Of a stretch of 64,000 nt of DNA, positions 55,153-64,000 are shown one piece after another. Source of the DNA: Bacteroidales bacterium. GTDB taxonomy: Bacteria > Bacteroidota > Bacteroidia > Bacteroidales > WCHB1-69. Under the pieces are notes generated by a model. It worked only from the letters and a program-made list of their open reading frames with translations, did no database searches and had not been told where the DNA came from. Where the stretch lies: contig JAKSMI010000001.1 in NCBI GenBank assembly GCA_024400635.1, positions 381,534 to 445,533 on the forward strand, read 5' to 3'. A program made the position numbers and the translations under genes. Position 1 is the stretch's first letter. Each line of letters starts with the position of its first letter.

Positions 55153-56190
55153 TTATTTTCGTTGACGTTTAATGGACGATTGATGCAACAGCTCTAAAAA
55201 ACCATTGAGAAAATCTTGATATTCATTATCTTCCAATGAGTTTTCAAAATATCGAGCCACAACTTTCTGCCACTGTTCCGGCTGTACAACGGGAAGGTTG
55301 TGTTCGAATTTAATTTTGGCAATAGTATCCACAATCATCATTCTCTTTTTCAATAAAACGCTGATTTGAGTATCTATATTGTTGATAAGATTTCTTTGTT
55401 TAGATAATTCAATTTCAGCTGGTGAAGAAATAGGATTTTTAAAATTCAACCTGTGGAGCAAACCTATCAGTTCCGCGGGTCTAAGTTGTTGGCCAGCATC
55501 ACTTAGGGCTATTTCTGGTTGAATATGTGTCTCTATCATCAAACCATCAAAACCATAATCTAATGCCAACTGCGACAGCTGAGCAATGTATTGACGGTCT
55601 CCAGCAATGTGAGACGGATCACAAAGCAATGGAATATGCGGGAAACGCACCTTAAAATCTATGGCCAAATCCCAACCAGGCGTATTGCGATAGACATTTT
55701 CACTTCCATCGGCAAAGCCACGATGCACGGATATCACTTCCTTCACCCCAGCTTTGAGAAAACGCTCGACATTACCAGACCACAACTTCAAATCACTAAT
55801 AATCGGATTTTTAACAAGGACTGTCAAGTCTCTTCCTTGCGCCGCACAAGCAATTTCTTGCACGTCAAAAGGATTCACTGCAGTGCGCGACCCAATCCAA
55901 ACAACCTTGATGTCGTACTTTTCACACAAATCCAATTGCTCTGGACTGCCAACCTCAACACAAACAGACAAATTCAACTGCTGCTGCAATTCTTGAAGAT
56001 AAGACAAAGCCTCCGTTCCTATGCCCGAAAAACTACCAGGTTCACTGCGTGGTTTCCACACTCCAGCACGAAAATAATTTAGTTTCAGATCGTTGAAATC
56101 CCACAGCGAACACAATTCCTGAGCTGTCGCAAAAAGTTGTTCCCGACTTTCCACCGCACAAGGTCCTGCTATAATTATTGATTTTGACAT
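55153..56190 (-). CDS. Bifunctional DAHP synthase / chorismate mutase
   Basis: This 345-residue fusion has an N-terminal KdsA-like (type Ib) 3-deoxy-7-phosphoheptulonate synthase barrel (about residues 1-255), with IIAGPCAVESREQ, YFRAGVWKPRSEPGSFSG and CDPSHIAGDR. An AroQ-type helical chorismate mutase follows (about 260-345, ELSKQRNLINNIDTQISVLL). It catalyses the first shikimate step and the branch to prephenate. In such fusions the mutase part usually provides feedback control. It lies between the lipid kinase and Ctp genes, tightly spaced. Confidence 0.95.
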   Translation of the reverse strand: MSKSIIIAGPCAVESREQLFATAQELCSLWDFNDLKLNYFRAGVWKPRSEPGSFSGIGTEALSYLQELQQQLNLSVCVEVGSPEQLDLCEKYDIKVVWIGSRTAVNPFDVQEIACAAQGRDLTVLVKNPIISDLKLWSGNVERFLKAGVKEVISVHRGFADGSENVYRNTPGWDLAIDFKVRFPHIPLLCDPSHIAGDRQYIAQLSQLALDYGFDGLMIETHIQPEIALSDAGQQLRPAELIGLLHRLNFKNPISSPAEIELSKQRNLINNIDTQISVLLKKRMMIVDTIAKIKFEHNLPVVQPEQWQKVVARYFENSLEDNEYQDFLNGFLELLHQSSIKRQRK

Positions 56191-56194
56191 TAAA

Positions 56195-57148
56195 CTATTT
56201 ATTGAATGTCAATAAATTAAGAGCAGAGGGCTGCATCTCAACTTCGTAACGTCCCAGCTTTAACAATTCGCCTTCCATTTCCGCCAAAACGGCAGGTTGT
56301 GATTCAACAGTTACCTTTTGGCCTCTAAACTGCTTAACACCATTTATTTTCTCTATATGCTTACCAGAGAAAATGTATCTAATTTTCAACAAAATAGTTA
56401 AAATACGAATTTTCGGTACCACAACAACATCGAAAAGTCCATCATCGTATCTTGCTTCGGGTGCTTGACGCATACCACCACCATTATACTGACAATTGGC
56501 AACAACAAACATAAAAGGTTCACTCTCATAGCTTTCTCCGTCAACGATGATTTTCACGGGCGTACTCTTGTGTGAAAACAGCACTTTGAAAACACTGCGA
56601 AAATACACATTGCCAACATCTAATTTAGGTTTATTGTAAACGGTTTGATAGATGACTTCTGCGGCAAAGCAATAACTATTGATATTGATGAAGTATCTCT
56701 GCTCAACCATTTTTTCATCCTGATAAACACTGGTAAGACCTATATCGTGCTGCGTAAAACTACCCGTCAGAAAGCCATTTATACATTCTGACATAGTCTG
56801 TGGAAAATGATGTGTACGAGCCCAGTCATTACCACGACCATGAGGAATAACAGCCAAAAAGACTTCTCTTGTATTAACACCTGACAAAAAAATACCATTT
56901 ACCACTTCGTTGATAGAGCCATCACCGCCTACCACCATTAAGTGTCGATGCCCTTGTTTACAAAGCATTTGGGCTATTTCGACACCTTTATGGCTGCCAT
57001 TAGCTTGGTGACAATCATATTGAATACCATCAGCTGCTAATTGAGCTTCCGCTTCCGCCCAATTATTCATACATTTTTTATCGCAAGCATTGGGATTGAT
57101 GATGATCTGCCAACGAAAATCCTTAACATTTATAGATTTCAAAGCCAT
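56195..57148 (-). CDS. Diacylglycerol/lipid kinase family protein (second paralogue)
   Basis: This 317-residue DAGK-fold protein shows VVGGDGSINEVVNG (about residues 72-85) and PHGRGNDWARTHHFP (about 104-118), with a double-phosphate loop IINPNACDKKC near the start. It differs strongly from the kinase at 9681. The gene leads a tight run: kinase, DAHP synthase, Ctp, kdsC, xerD. The substrate is unknown; sphingolipid or diacylglycerol phosphorylation is plausible. Confidence 0.88.
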   Translation of the reverse strand: MALKSINVKDFRWQIIINPNACDKKCMNNWAEAEAQLAADGIQYDCHQANGSHKGVEIAQMLCKQGHRHLMVVGGDGSINEVVNGIFLSGVNTREVFLAVIPHGRGNDWARTHHFPQTMSECINGFLTGSFTQHDIGLTSVYQDEKMVEQRYFININSYCFAAEVIYQTVYNKPKLDVGNVYFRSVFKVLFSHKSTPVKIIVDGESYESEPFMFVVANCQYNGGGMRQAPEARYDDGLFDVVVVPKIRILTILLKIRYIFSGKHIEKINGVKQFRGQKVTVESQPAVLAEMEGELLKLGRYEVEMQPSALNLLTFNK

Positions 57149-57236
57149 ATAAAAATTTTGGCAAACTTACGCAAAATTTTCGGATTGACAATCTCTTGTT
57201 TTCGATGAATTTATTAAGAACTCAGATTTTGAGCAA

Positions 57237-59144
57237 TTAGCGTCTGGGGGAATTGCCACGACCGCCGCCGCCACCAGAATAACCGCCACCAGAATAACCA
57301 CCACCGCGCGAACCGCCAGAATAGCTACCACCAGAATAGCTGCTACCACGCGAGCTGCTGGGCATGGAATAGCTATTATTTGAAGAACTTGATGGGCGTG
57401 AGTATCTGTTATTCGTTGAACTTTGATTTGATGGTTTTGAATAATTGTTATTACTTGATGAGTTGGATGAACTTGAACTCGAGGGTCTTGAATAACTACG
57501 GCTACTTGACGAGCTACTGTTTGAAGGGCTCGAGCTTGCAGGTCGTGAATAATTGCTGCCGTTTGATGAGTTGTAACTAGATGGTCTGGAATAACTGCCA
57601 CTATTATTTGGAGTGGATGGCATCGAATAGCTACTTCTACTGTTTGATGAGTTGCCGACAGGGGAACCAGCAGTCGCGGGTTTTGAATAGCCGCCATTTG
57701 AAGATGAAGAGCTGCTTGAAGAAGGTTTAGCATTGTTGTCATTTATTGGACGGCCTCCAAAGGACACTTTGGGATTGCTACTGGTCGAAGAATTTGGCTT
57801 GGCAACATTTTCATTATTACGGCTAGAATAAGGATCCCCACTAAAGCTGTTAGGTCTATTTACATTAGTCGATGGTTTTGACGAATTGCTGGAACTTCCA
57901 GATTTAGGCAGTACATTAGCAGGAGTATTATTATCCTTTAATCCCGATTTAGGGGCTATGCTTGTTTTGGAAACATCACTTGAGGATGATGATCCAGTGC
58001 TGGGGTTTTCTCTTCGAACGGGCGAACCTGAATTGTTGTTGTCTCCATATTTAGGCGTTGGACTGACATTTGGTTTTTCTCCATTTCTGATAGCAGAATT
58101 CACAACACTCGGCTTTTCGTTAACATTTCCACCATCTGAAGGCTTGCTAATGGGAGAATGTGCTCCTGGAACATTTGAGGAAGCGTTTTCACTTGAAGAA
58201 TTTCCACCCAGAGGATTTACAACGAGCTTGCCACTTTGATTCTTTCCTTTGCTTAAGTTCGTAATTGGGAGTGATGGTTCTTTTCCCTTAGGCGTTGCAG
58301 CTATCAAATTCTCATAATTTTCACTGAATGAAGATGATGGAGAGAAACCTCTATTGTTGGCTCCTGCAACCACTCCACTACCATTGTAGTTGGCATAATT
58401 GCTTCCTGCGTAACCGACATCTGCTTTGCTTAAAGCCATTGGACTATTTCCTCTTTCAATATCTTTATTGTTGGCTTTCCCATTATTCAAGCCACTACGG
58501 TCGAAATGTCCGTATGTATAAGAACGATTACGATCATAATTGTTGTGGTAATAACCTGCATAATAGCCATCGTTGTATCCATTGCGATATCCATTGTGAT
58601 AACCATTCCAATAAGAATTGTAAGCCCAGCCGGGACCATACCATCCGCCGCAGTGGCAACCATTCCAGCCCCATGCAAATGAAAAACCGCAACTGCAATA
58701 ACCGCAACTGTTCCAATATGGGCGAACATATATTGAAGGCCAGCACCAGTTATAACCCAAATAGATGCTTACCCCAAAACTACTCGGGCATCTATCGTAC
58801 CAATACATATTCGTATAATATGGATCATAATAGCTCCAGCAAGGCACATCTGAGTGGAAACGACGAATACGAGCCGCGTACGCATAGTCGTAATAATCAT
58901 CATAGTAATAATTATTCGTTACATACGTATTGCCGTTTTCGTCATAATACGTCTCCGATGAAGAATGCGTCAACACAGGTTCGTGATAGACAACTTCTTC
59001 AACCTCCGGTTCTTGATATTCTACAATATACTGACGATCATTGGAAGAAGTATATACATCATCATAATAAACATTGGATTCTAACTTGCAGGCAGACATT
59101 AAAACCACCAACGAGACCGTACTAAGCAAAAATTTCGTTTTCAT
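57237..59144 (-). CDS. Low-complexity lipoprotein, Tyr/Trp-rich then Ser/Asn-rich then Gly-rich
   Basis: This 635-residue protein has its lipobox Cys at about residue 19 (VLMSAC). The mature part begins acidic and is then strongly Tyr/Asp-rich (YYYDDYYDYAYA). A block rich in Tyr, Trp, Gly and Cys follows at about residues 100-220, and a long Ser/Asn/Pro-rich block (SSSSSSSNGG-type) at about 240-600. It ends in Gly-rich YSGGGYSGG repeats and a basic NSPRR tail. Its composition suggests a disordered, perhaps adhesive or matrix-like surface protein. It is monocistronic. Confidence 0.75.
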   Translation of the reverse strand: MKTKFLLSTVSLVVLMSACKLESNVYYDDVYTSSNDRQYIVEYQEPEVEEVVYHEPVLTHSSSETYYDENGNTYVTNNYYYDDYYDYAYAARIRRFHSDVPCWSYYDPYYTNMYWYDRCPSSFGVSIYLGYNWCWPSIYVRPYWNSCGYCSCGFSFAWGWNGCHCGGWYGPGWAYNSYWNGYHNGYRNGYNDGYYAGYYHNNYDRNRSYTYGHFDRSGLNNGKANNKDIERGNSPMALSKADVGYAGSNYANYNGSGVVAGANNRGFSPSSSFSENYENLIAATPKGKEPSLPITNLSKGKNQSGKLVVNPLGGNSSSENASSNVPGAHSPISKPSDGGNVNEKPSVVNSAIRNGEKPNVSPTPKYGDNNNSGSPVRRENPSTGSSSSSDVSKTSIAPKSGLKDNNTPANVLPKSGSSSNSSKPSTNVNRPNSFSGDPYSSRNNENVAKPNSSTSSNPKVSFGGRPINDNNAKPSSSSSSSSNGGYSKPATAGSPVGNSSNSRSSYSMPSTPNNSGSYSRPSSYNSSNGSNYSRPASSSPSNSSSSSSRSYSRPSSSSSSNSSSNNNYSKPSNQSSTNNRYSRPSSSSNNSYSMPSSSRGSSYSGGSYSGGSRGGGYSGGGYSGGGGGRGNSPRR

Positions 59145-59181
59145 AATGCACCTCCTTGTTTTTTTAGTCCATAATTTTTGT

Positions 59182-59189
59182 TATTTTTG
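59182..59189 (+). promoter_or_regulatory. Bacteroidetes-type -7 box of proS
   Basis: TATTTTTG, 54 bp before the proS ATG, matches TAnnTTTG. A TTG 23 bp upstream is a weak -33 candidate. Confidence 0.6.
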
Positions 59190-59243
59190 CAAACTAAAAT
59201 TAAGACGACAAAAATACTAAAAAGTTTAGCAAAAAAATAAATT

Positions 59244-60719
59244 ATGGCAAAAGATTTTTCAACAAGAGCAGAAAATTATTCACAATGGTACAATGATGTG
59301 GTAAAGAAAGCTGATTTGGCAGAAAATTCAGCAGTAAGAGGTTGTATGGTTATTAAGCCTTACGGTTATGCTATTTGGGAAAAGATGCACGACGCCCTTG
59401 ATAAGATGTTTAAAGAAACAGGTCACGTAAATGCTTATTTCCCAATTTTCATTCCCAAATCTTTTTTCAGCCGTGAAGCTCACCACGTAGAAGGTTTTGC
59501 CAAAGAATGTGCGGTTATTACTCATTACAGATTGAAAAACGATCCCAATGGCGGTGGTGTTGTCGTTGATCCAGAGGCAAAACTGGAAGAAGAGCTCATC
59601 GTTCGACCCACTTCGGAAACCATCATTTGGGACACCTACAAGAATTGGATACAATCGTACCGCGACCTGCCAATCCTATGCAACCAATGGGCTAACGTTG
59701 TCCGTTGGGAAATGCGCACCCGTTTGTTTTTGCGTACCGCTGAATTTTTGTGGCAGGAAGGGCATACCGCTCACGCCACCCGTGAAGAAGCCATTGCGGA
59801 GACTCAGAAAATGCTCAATGTCTATGCTGATTTCGCTGAAAAATATATGGCAGTATCTGTTGTCCGTGGTGTAAAATCACCGAACGAACGTTTTGCCGGT
59901 GCTGATGACACCTATTGTATTGAAGCGCTAATGCAAGATGGAAAAGCTCTTCAAGCTGGCACATCACACTTCCTCGGCCAGAATTTTGCCAAGGCTTTCA
60001 ACGTTCAGTTCCTCAACCAAGAAAACAAACTCGAGTATGTTTGGGCTACTTCCTGGGGTGTTTCCACACGTTTGATTGGTGCACTCATCATGAGCCATTC
60101 CGATGACAACGGTCTTGTTCTCCCTCCAGCGCTAGCTCCCATTCAAGTAGTTATCATTCCTATTTATAAGAGTGAAGAACAACTGAAACAAATTTCAGAA
60201 AAAGTTGATCCTTTGATTAAGAAACTGAAAGATAAAGGCATCAGTGTCAAGTTCGATGACGACGACTCCAAACGTTCGGGTTGGAAATTCAATGAATATG
60301 AAATGAAAGGGGTTCCTGTGCGTATTGCCATTGGGCCTCGTGACCTTGAAAACAACCAGGCCGAAGTATGCCGCCGCGACACTCTCGAAAAGACCAATTT
60401 ACACTTCGACACCCTTGATGTTGAAATAGAAAAACTGCTGTCCGATATCCAGCAAAGTTTGTTCGACCGCACCGTCAAGTTCCGCGAAGCCAACACTCGC
60501 AAAGCCGACACTTGGGAAGAGTTCGTCGACATTCTGGATAATCAAGCTGGTTTTGTTTATGCCCACTGGGACGGCACTCCCGAAACCGAAGAACTCATCA
60601 AGGAAAAAGCAAAAGCGACCATCCGCTGCATTCCATTCAACAATCCTTTGGAAGAAGGCCAGTGCATCCTCACAGGCAAGCCCTCAAAACAAAGAGTTTT
60701 ATTTGCAAGAGCATACTAA
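59244..60719 (+). CDS. proS: Prolyl-tRNA synthetase (short, archaeal/eukaryotic-like type)
   Basis: This 491-residue class II synthetase has no editing insertion, as in the ProS type 3 group common in Bacteroidota. Motif 2 is seen around [20 protein letters not shown] and motif 3 near [20 protein letters not shown]. An anticodon-binding domain and a C-terminal zinc-like domain end in [20 protein letters not shown]. It is the first gene rightward after the lipoprotein; the stop is 8 bp from the convergent folK. Confidence 0.96.
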   Translation: MAKDFSTRAENYSQWYNDVVKKADLAENSAVRGCMVIKPYGYAIWEKMHDALDKMFKETGHVNAYFPIFIPKSFFSREAHHVEGFAKECAVITHYRLKNDPNGGGVVVDPEAKLEEELIVRPTSETIIWDTYKNWIQSYRDLPILCNQWANVVRWEMRTRLFLRTAEFLWQEGHTAHATREEAIAETQKMLNVYADFAEKYMAVSVVRGVKSPNERFAGADDTYCIEALMQDGKALQAGTSHFLGQNFAKAFNVQFLNQENKLEYVWATSWGVSTRLIGALIMSHSDDNGLVLPPALAPIQVVIIPIYKSEEQLKQISEKVDPLIKKLKDKGISVKFDDDDSKRSGWKFNEYEMKGVPVRIAIGPRDLENNQAEVCRRDTLEKTNLHFDTLDVEIEKLLSDIQQSLFDRTVKFREANTRKADTWEEFVDILDNQAGFVYAHWDGTPETEELIKEKAKATIRCIPFNNPLEEGQCILTGKPSKQRVLFARAY

Positions 60720-60727
60720 TCAATAAT

Positions 60728-61147
60728 TTACTTTAGCGAATCTAAAAGATATAGTATAAATTGACGCTCCTGAATCCGCGGATGAGGGAGCGTTAATTCT
60801 TCTGTATTCATCTGAATCTGATCAAAATACAAAATATCAATATCCATTGTGCGATCTTGATAATCTTGGGTGCCGTAAGGTGTTTTGCTTTCAGGACTTC
60901 TACCTAATTGGAATTCAATATTTTTTGTAACCTTTAATAATTCAAGTGGTTCTAATTCCGTTTGGATTTCCAGCACTTGATTCAAATAATCATGGGAATC
61001 ATAACCCCATGATTTTGTTTCAATGACTGGAGATTTTCGAATGATAGTACCACATTGGGATTCAATCATTAGTGCCGCTTCATTCATATAAAAGGCCCGA
61101 TTGCCTTTATTGCTTCCCAACGACAAAACCGCCTTAAACATCTTCAA
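60728..61147 (-). CDS. folK: 2-amino-4-hydroxy-6-hydroxymethyldihydropteridine pyrophosphokinase (HPPK)
   Basis: This 139-residue enzyme of folate synthesis has SLGSNKGNR at the start, ETKSWGYDSHDYLN, and the metal-binding DRTMDIDILYFD near residue 98. The C-terminal LPHPRIQERQF is typical. It lies 5 bp after the relA/spoT gene, so the two are likely co-transcribed. The length is somewhat short but complete. Confidence 0.95.
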   Translation of the reverse strand: MKMFKAVLSLGSNKGNRAFYMNEAALMIESQCGTIIRKSPVIETKSWGYDSHDYLNQVLEIQTELEPLELLKVTKNIEFQLGRSPESKTPYGTQDYQDRTMDIDILYFDQIQMNTEELTLPHPRIQERQFILYLLDSLK

Positions 61148-61152
61148 AATTT

Positions 61153-63402
61153 TTACTCGATATCGTAACCGATGCGTTCAATTTTTTCAAGATTATCAAT
61201 CTTCTTCAATTTTTCCATCAGCTCATTCAAAGCATGAACATTTTCTATATACAACATCAGTGTTCCTTTGAAGACATTATCTTTGGTTTCAATATTCAGC
61301 GAGCGAATGTTCAAATTTAATTGTGAAGTAATGATATCAATAATATCCTTAATCATGCCTTTCTTATCAAAACCCGTCAACCGGATACCGGAGAGGAAAG
61401 CCAGGTTCTGCTCTTTGCGCCATTTCGCCTTAATGATTCTATTGCCGAATTTTGACATTTGTTCAATAGCTTTCGGGCAATCAGTTCTATGTATAACAAT
61501 TTCATTATTATACAGTTGAAAACCAACCACACTATCGCCAGGAATAGGATTGCAGCAAGCAGAAACGCGGTAACGAATATTTTCGGAAGTATCGTCAAGC
61601 ATAAACATTGAAGGATTGGTTGTCAACTCCTCGTCAATCAACTGGCTCAACGATTTGCTGGTAATTTCGTCAGAAACCTTTTTTTGGAATTCCTCCAACT
61701 CGCTGTTACGCTCGTTGGAAAAAATTTTCTTGATACGTTCTTCCGAGAGCTTATTTTGAGCGACATAATCCCAGAATTCCACTTCGGATTTGAATCCCAA
61801 TTCAGCTTGAACGCGAGCATAATTAGTCTTTATGTAATCGATGCCGAGGTCCTTGAAATATGCTTTCAGTTTTGATTGACCTTTATTTTGCGTTTTTTTC
61901 TGCTGAGCTCTCAAGGCTTCCTTAATGCGTTCCTTGGCACGGGAAGTCTTTACGTAATCGAACCAATCTGCCTTTGGGAATTGTTTTTTGGAAGTGATGA
62001 TTTCCACCTGATCGCCATTTTTAAGCACATAACTGGCAGGAACTATATTAAAATTGACCTTCGCTCCGATGCACTGGTCACCCAAATTAGTATGTAAATC
62101 GTAAGCCAAATCAAGGACAGTTGACCCAATCGGAAGCTGTTTCATCTCACCTTTAGGTGTGAAGATAAACACTTCTTTTAATTCAAGATTCAACTTAATC
62201 TCATTCAAAAAATCGAGGGCATTAGTTTTGTCGCTCTTGAGCACTTCACGAATTTTCATCAACCACTCTTCAACGCGATTGTCATATTCTTTTGGGGTTC
62301 TTTCCGCTTCCTTGTACTTGTAATGGGCGGCGAAACCCTTCTCTGCAATTTCGTCCATACGTTTTGAACGAATTTGGACTTCCACCCATTTACCGGTCTT
62401 ACTCATTGCCGTCACATGAAGAGACTGATAGCCATTAGGTTTCGGGTGAATCAAGAAATTGCGTTCACGTTCGGGATTGGTTTCATACAAACTGGTTACA
62501 ATGGCATAAATAGCCCAGCAAATTCGCATTTCATCTTCAGGTTCACTATCGAAAACAAAACGTACGGCAAAAATATCGTAAATATCTTCAAAATTGATAT
62601 TTTTACGCTTCATTTTTTGATAGATAGAAGAAATGGATTTTGTTCTACTTGACATTTTGGCCACGATACCTTGGGCATCCAGTCGTTCTTGGATAGGTTT
62701 GACAAAGTCGGCAATTAAAGTCTGTCTATCCTCTTCTGTTGCCTTCAACTTATCAGCGATAAACTGGTATGTATTAGGATTCGTATATTGCATTGCATAA
62801 TCTTCCAACTCGCTTTTGATAGCATACAAACCCAGGCGATGTGCAATAGGAACGTAGAAATAAGTCGTTTCCGAAGCAATTTTAAGTTGTTTTTCTGTCG
62901 GCATTGATGACAGAGTACGCATATTATGCAGTCTGTCAGCCAACTTAATCAAGATAACTCTCACATCGGCAGACATAGAGAGGAAAATTTTTCTAAAATT
63001 TTCCGCCTGAATGGAAAGATTGCTATCGATGACCAAATCCTCTATTTTTGTCAAACCATCAATGATGGTAGCGACTTTGTCACCGAAGATTTCGCGCATA
63101 TCATCGAGAGTATAATCTGTATCTTCAACCACATCATGAAGAAGCGCACAGACGAGGGAAGTTGTCCCCAAGTTGATTTCCTGGGTAACGATTTTAGCAA
63201 CAGCTATAGGATGATATATGTATGGTTCTCCGCTACGCCTGCGCATATCCTTATGAGCGTTAACCGCCAAAGTGAAAGCTTTACGAATCAATTTTCGTTG
63301 TTCGAGCGTGGTTTTGTCATACATATAGCTGAGGAGTTCGCGGTATTTCCTCACAATCATCTTATTTTCCAATTCCGCATTAGGAATATAAACTGATGCC
63401 AT
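61153..63402 (-). CDS. relA: Bifunctional (p)ppGpp synthetase/hydrolase (RSH)
   Basis: This 749-residue stringent-response enzyme has an HD hydrolase domain with ALLHDVVEDT (about residues 83-92), so hydrolysis is probably functional. The synthetase domain contains IYDIFAVRFVF, KPNGYQSLHVTA and VEVQIRSKRMDEIAEKG. A TGS domain (about 405-465), a helical region and a C-terminal ACT domain follow. It controls ppGpp levels. The spoT and relA names are both used for this protein in Bacteroidota. Confidence 0.96.
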   Translation of the reverse strand: MASVYIPNAELENKMIVRKYRELLSYMYDKTTLEQRKLIRKAFTLAVNAHKDMRRRSGEPYIYHPIAVAKIVTQEINLGTTSLVCALLHDVVEDTDYTLDDMREIFGDKVATIIDGLTKIEDLVIDSNLSIQAENFRKIFLSMSADVRVILIKLADRLHNMRTLSSMPTEKQLKIASETTYFYVPIAHRLGLYAIKSELEDYAMQYTNPNTYQFIADKLKATEEDRQTLIADFVKPIQERLDAQGIVAKMSSRTKSISSIYQKMKRKNINFEDIYDIFAVRFVFDSEPEDEMRICWAIYAIVTSLYETNPERERNFLIHPKPNGYQSLHVTAMSKTGKWVEVQIRSKRMDEIAEKGFAAHYKYKEAERTPKEYDNRVEEWLMKIREVLKSDKTNALDFLNEIKLNLELKEVFIFTPKGEMKQLPIGSTVLDLAYDLHTNLGDQCIGAKVNFNIVPASYVLKNGDQVEIITSKKQFPKADWFDYVKTSRAKERIKEALRAQQKKTQNKGQSKLKAYFKDLGIDYIKTNYARVQAELGFKSEVEFWDYVAQNKLSEERIKKIFSNERNSELEEFQKKVSDEITSKSLSQLIDEELTTNPSMFMLDDTSENIRYRVSACCNPIPGDSVVGFQLYNNEIVIHRTDCPKAIEQMSKFGNRIIKAKWRKEQNLAFLSGIRLTGFDKKGMIKDIIDIITSQLNLNIRSLNIETKDNVFKGTLMLYIENVHALNELMEKLKKIDNLEKIERIGYDIE

Positions 63403-63455
63403 CTTATTAATTTTTTTGAAGGCACTAAATGCAATGCCCTAATTCTTAAAAAAAA

Positions 63456-64000
63456 CTATTGTTTAATTACTTTCTTTGTCATTACAGTCTGTCCGTCATT
63501 GATGCGCAAGAAATAGCATCCCGAAGATAGATTTGACAAATTGAAATCATTAACGCCCTGATATACTTGCTGTTCCATAATCATCTTACCAGACATATCA
63601 AACAACTGGGCATTCATCTGCCAAGCATCGCCTTCGATAACGACGTAAGCATTTGAGGCAACGGGGTTAGGATAAACGCGACAACGAGTTTCACTCACGC
63701 TGTGCTGGGTATCAATTCCTGTCGTATTCAAAGCAGCAAGTACAGCTTGGTAAGCATCCACCTTGCCAGCACCAACAATCAAAGGATTAGAAGCCTCCGT
63801 ATACTCATCATGAAAAGCTGTCTGTCTAAGAATATTCTTAATTTGCGAAGGTGAAAGATAAGGGTTGGCTTCCAGCATCAATGCCACTACACCTGCGACA
63901 AAAGGTGACGCCATTGATGTACCTGACAAAGAAGTGAAGCCATAAGTTCTACCATTAAAGGTCACATTATGACTACTTTCAAGACTTTCAGTCGTATAAC
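63456..64000 (-). CDS. Subtilisin-like (S8) peptidase with T9SS tail, 5'-truncated by window edge
   Basis: The frame runs past the window end, so only the last about 181 residues are seen. They contain the catalytic Ser motif SGTSMASPFVAGVVALML. After a short linker comes a Por-secretion-system type A tail (VYPNPVASNAYVVIEG, MSGKMIMEQQVYQG, GCYFLRINDGQ, KKVIKQ at the end), which targets the protein for type IX export. It is thus probably cleaved and released or anchored at the surface. The Asp and His parts and signal peptide lie outside. A GTG at 63965 is internal. Confidence 0.9.
   Translation of the reverse strand, partial: YTTESLESSHNVTFNGRTYGFTSLSGTSMASPFVAGVVALMLEANPYLSPSQIKNILRQTAFHDEYTEASNPLIVGAGKVDAYQAVLAALNTTGIDTQHSVSETRCRVYPNPVASNAYVVIEGDAWQMNAQLFDMSGKMIMEQQVYQGVNDFNLSNLSSGCYFLRINDGQTVMTKKVIKQ

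Noticed and set aside
57886..58239. Plus-strand frames opposite the Ser-rich lipoprotein, also 57380-57580 and the minus-strand frame 57167-57742
   Set aside because: Repetitive Ser/Asn codons keep other frames open; only the lipoprotein frame has a signal peptide and full length.

Overview
The window comes from a member of the Bacteroidota, most likely a Bacteroidales bacterium with a type IX secretion system (T9SS). The evidence is SprA, PorW/SprE and a PorE-like protein, cargo with T9SS-type C-terminal tails, Bacteroidetes-type promoters (-7 box TAnnTTTG, often ending TATTTTTGC), near absence of Shine-Dalgarno sites, and Bacteroidales gene pairings such as PorW-bactofilin-AtpZ. Family or genus cannot be fixed from the sequence alone.

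Layout. 1-10.6 kb: sprA (5' end outside the window), alaS and a lipid kinase gene. 10.6-15.6 kb: an accessory island containing small palindromes, a complete IS4-type insertion sequence, a promoter with a large imperfect RNA hairpin, four small secreted-protein genes (the last cut by an IS remnant), two fused IS remnants, and the C-terminal part of a large serine recombinase that ends inside a tRNA-Leu gene. 15.6-39.2 kb: mostly leftward core genes: metG, ptb, tRNA-Thr, a TPR protein, a YtxH/holin-like envelope operon, the PorE-like protein, purN-purM-queA, the porW-bactofilin-atpZ group, ribE, an OstA-like protein, DUF819, a TonB-domain protein, comF, dnaJ-grpE and mazG. 39.3-43.9 kb: a secreted protein, adenine deaminase, a DUF1295 membrane enzyme and a surface lipoprotein. 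43.9-45.2 kb: a second, nearly identical IS copy in the opposite orientation. 45.2-49.8 kb: a second accessory region centred on an apparent RiPP (ribosomally made, modified peptide) cluster. 49.9-64 kb: core genes again: flavodoxin, arginine decarboxylase, xerD-kdsC-ctp-DAHP synthase-lipid kinase, a low-complexity lipoprotein, proS, folK, relA/spoT and the 3' end of a T9SS-targeted subtilase.

The most interesting block is 45.3-48.8 kb. It holds a promoter and long structured leader, an N-terminal YcaO-like fragment, a 40-residue Cys/Gly-rich precursor-like peptide, a hairpin that may attenuate transcription, an unknown 77-residue protein, a radical SAM/SPASM maturase with a fused PqqD-like recognition domain, and a metal-dependent amidohydrolase whose gene overlaps the maturase gene. 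I cannot assign it to a RiPP class I know. Both accessory regions share one arrangement: an IS copy, then a TAnnTTTG promoter, then a long imperfect RNA hairpin with a CTTCGAC/GTCGAAG stem, then a small gene. Functions are inferred from sequence alone; no database search was run.
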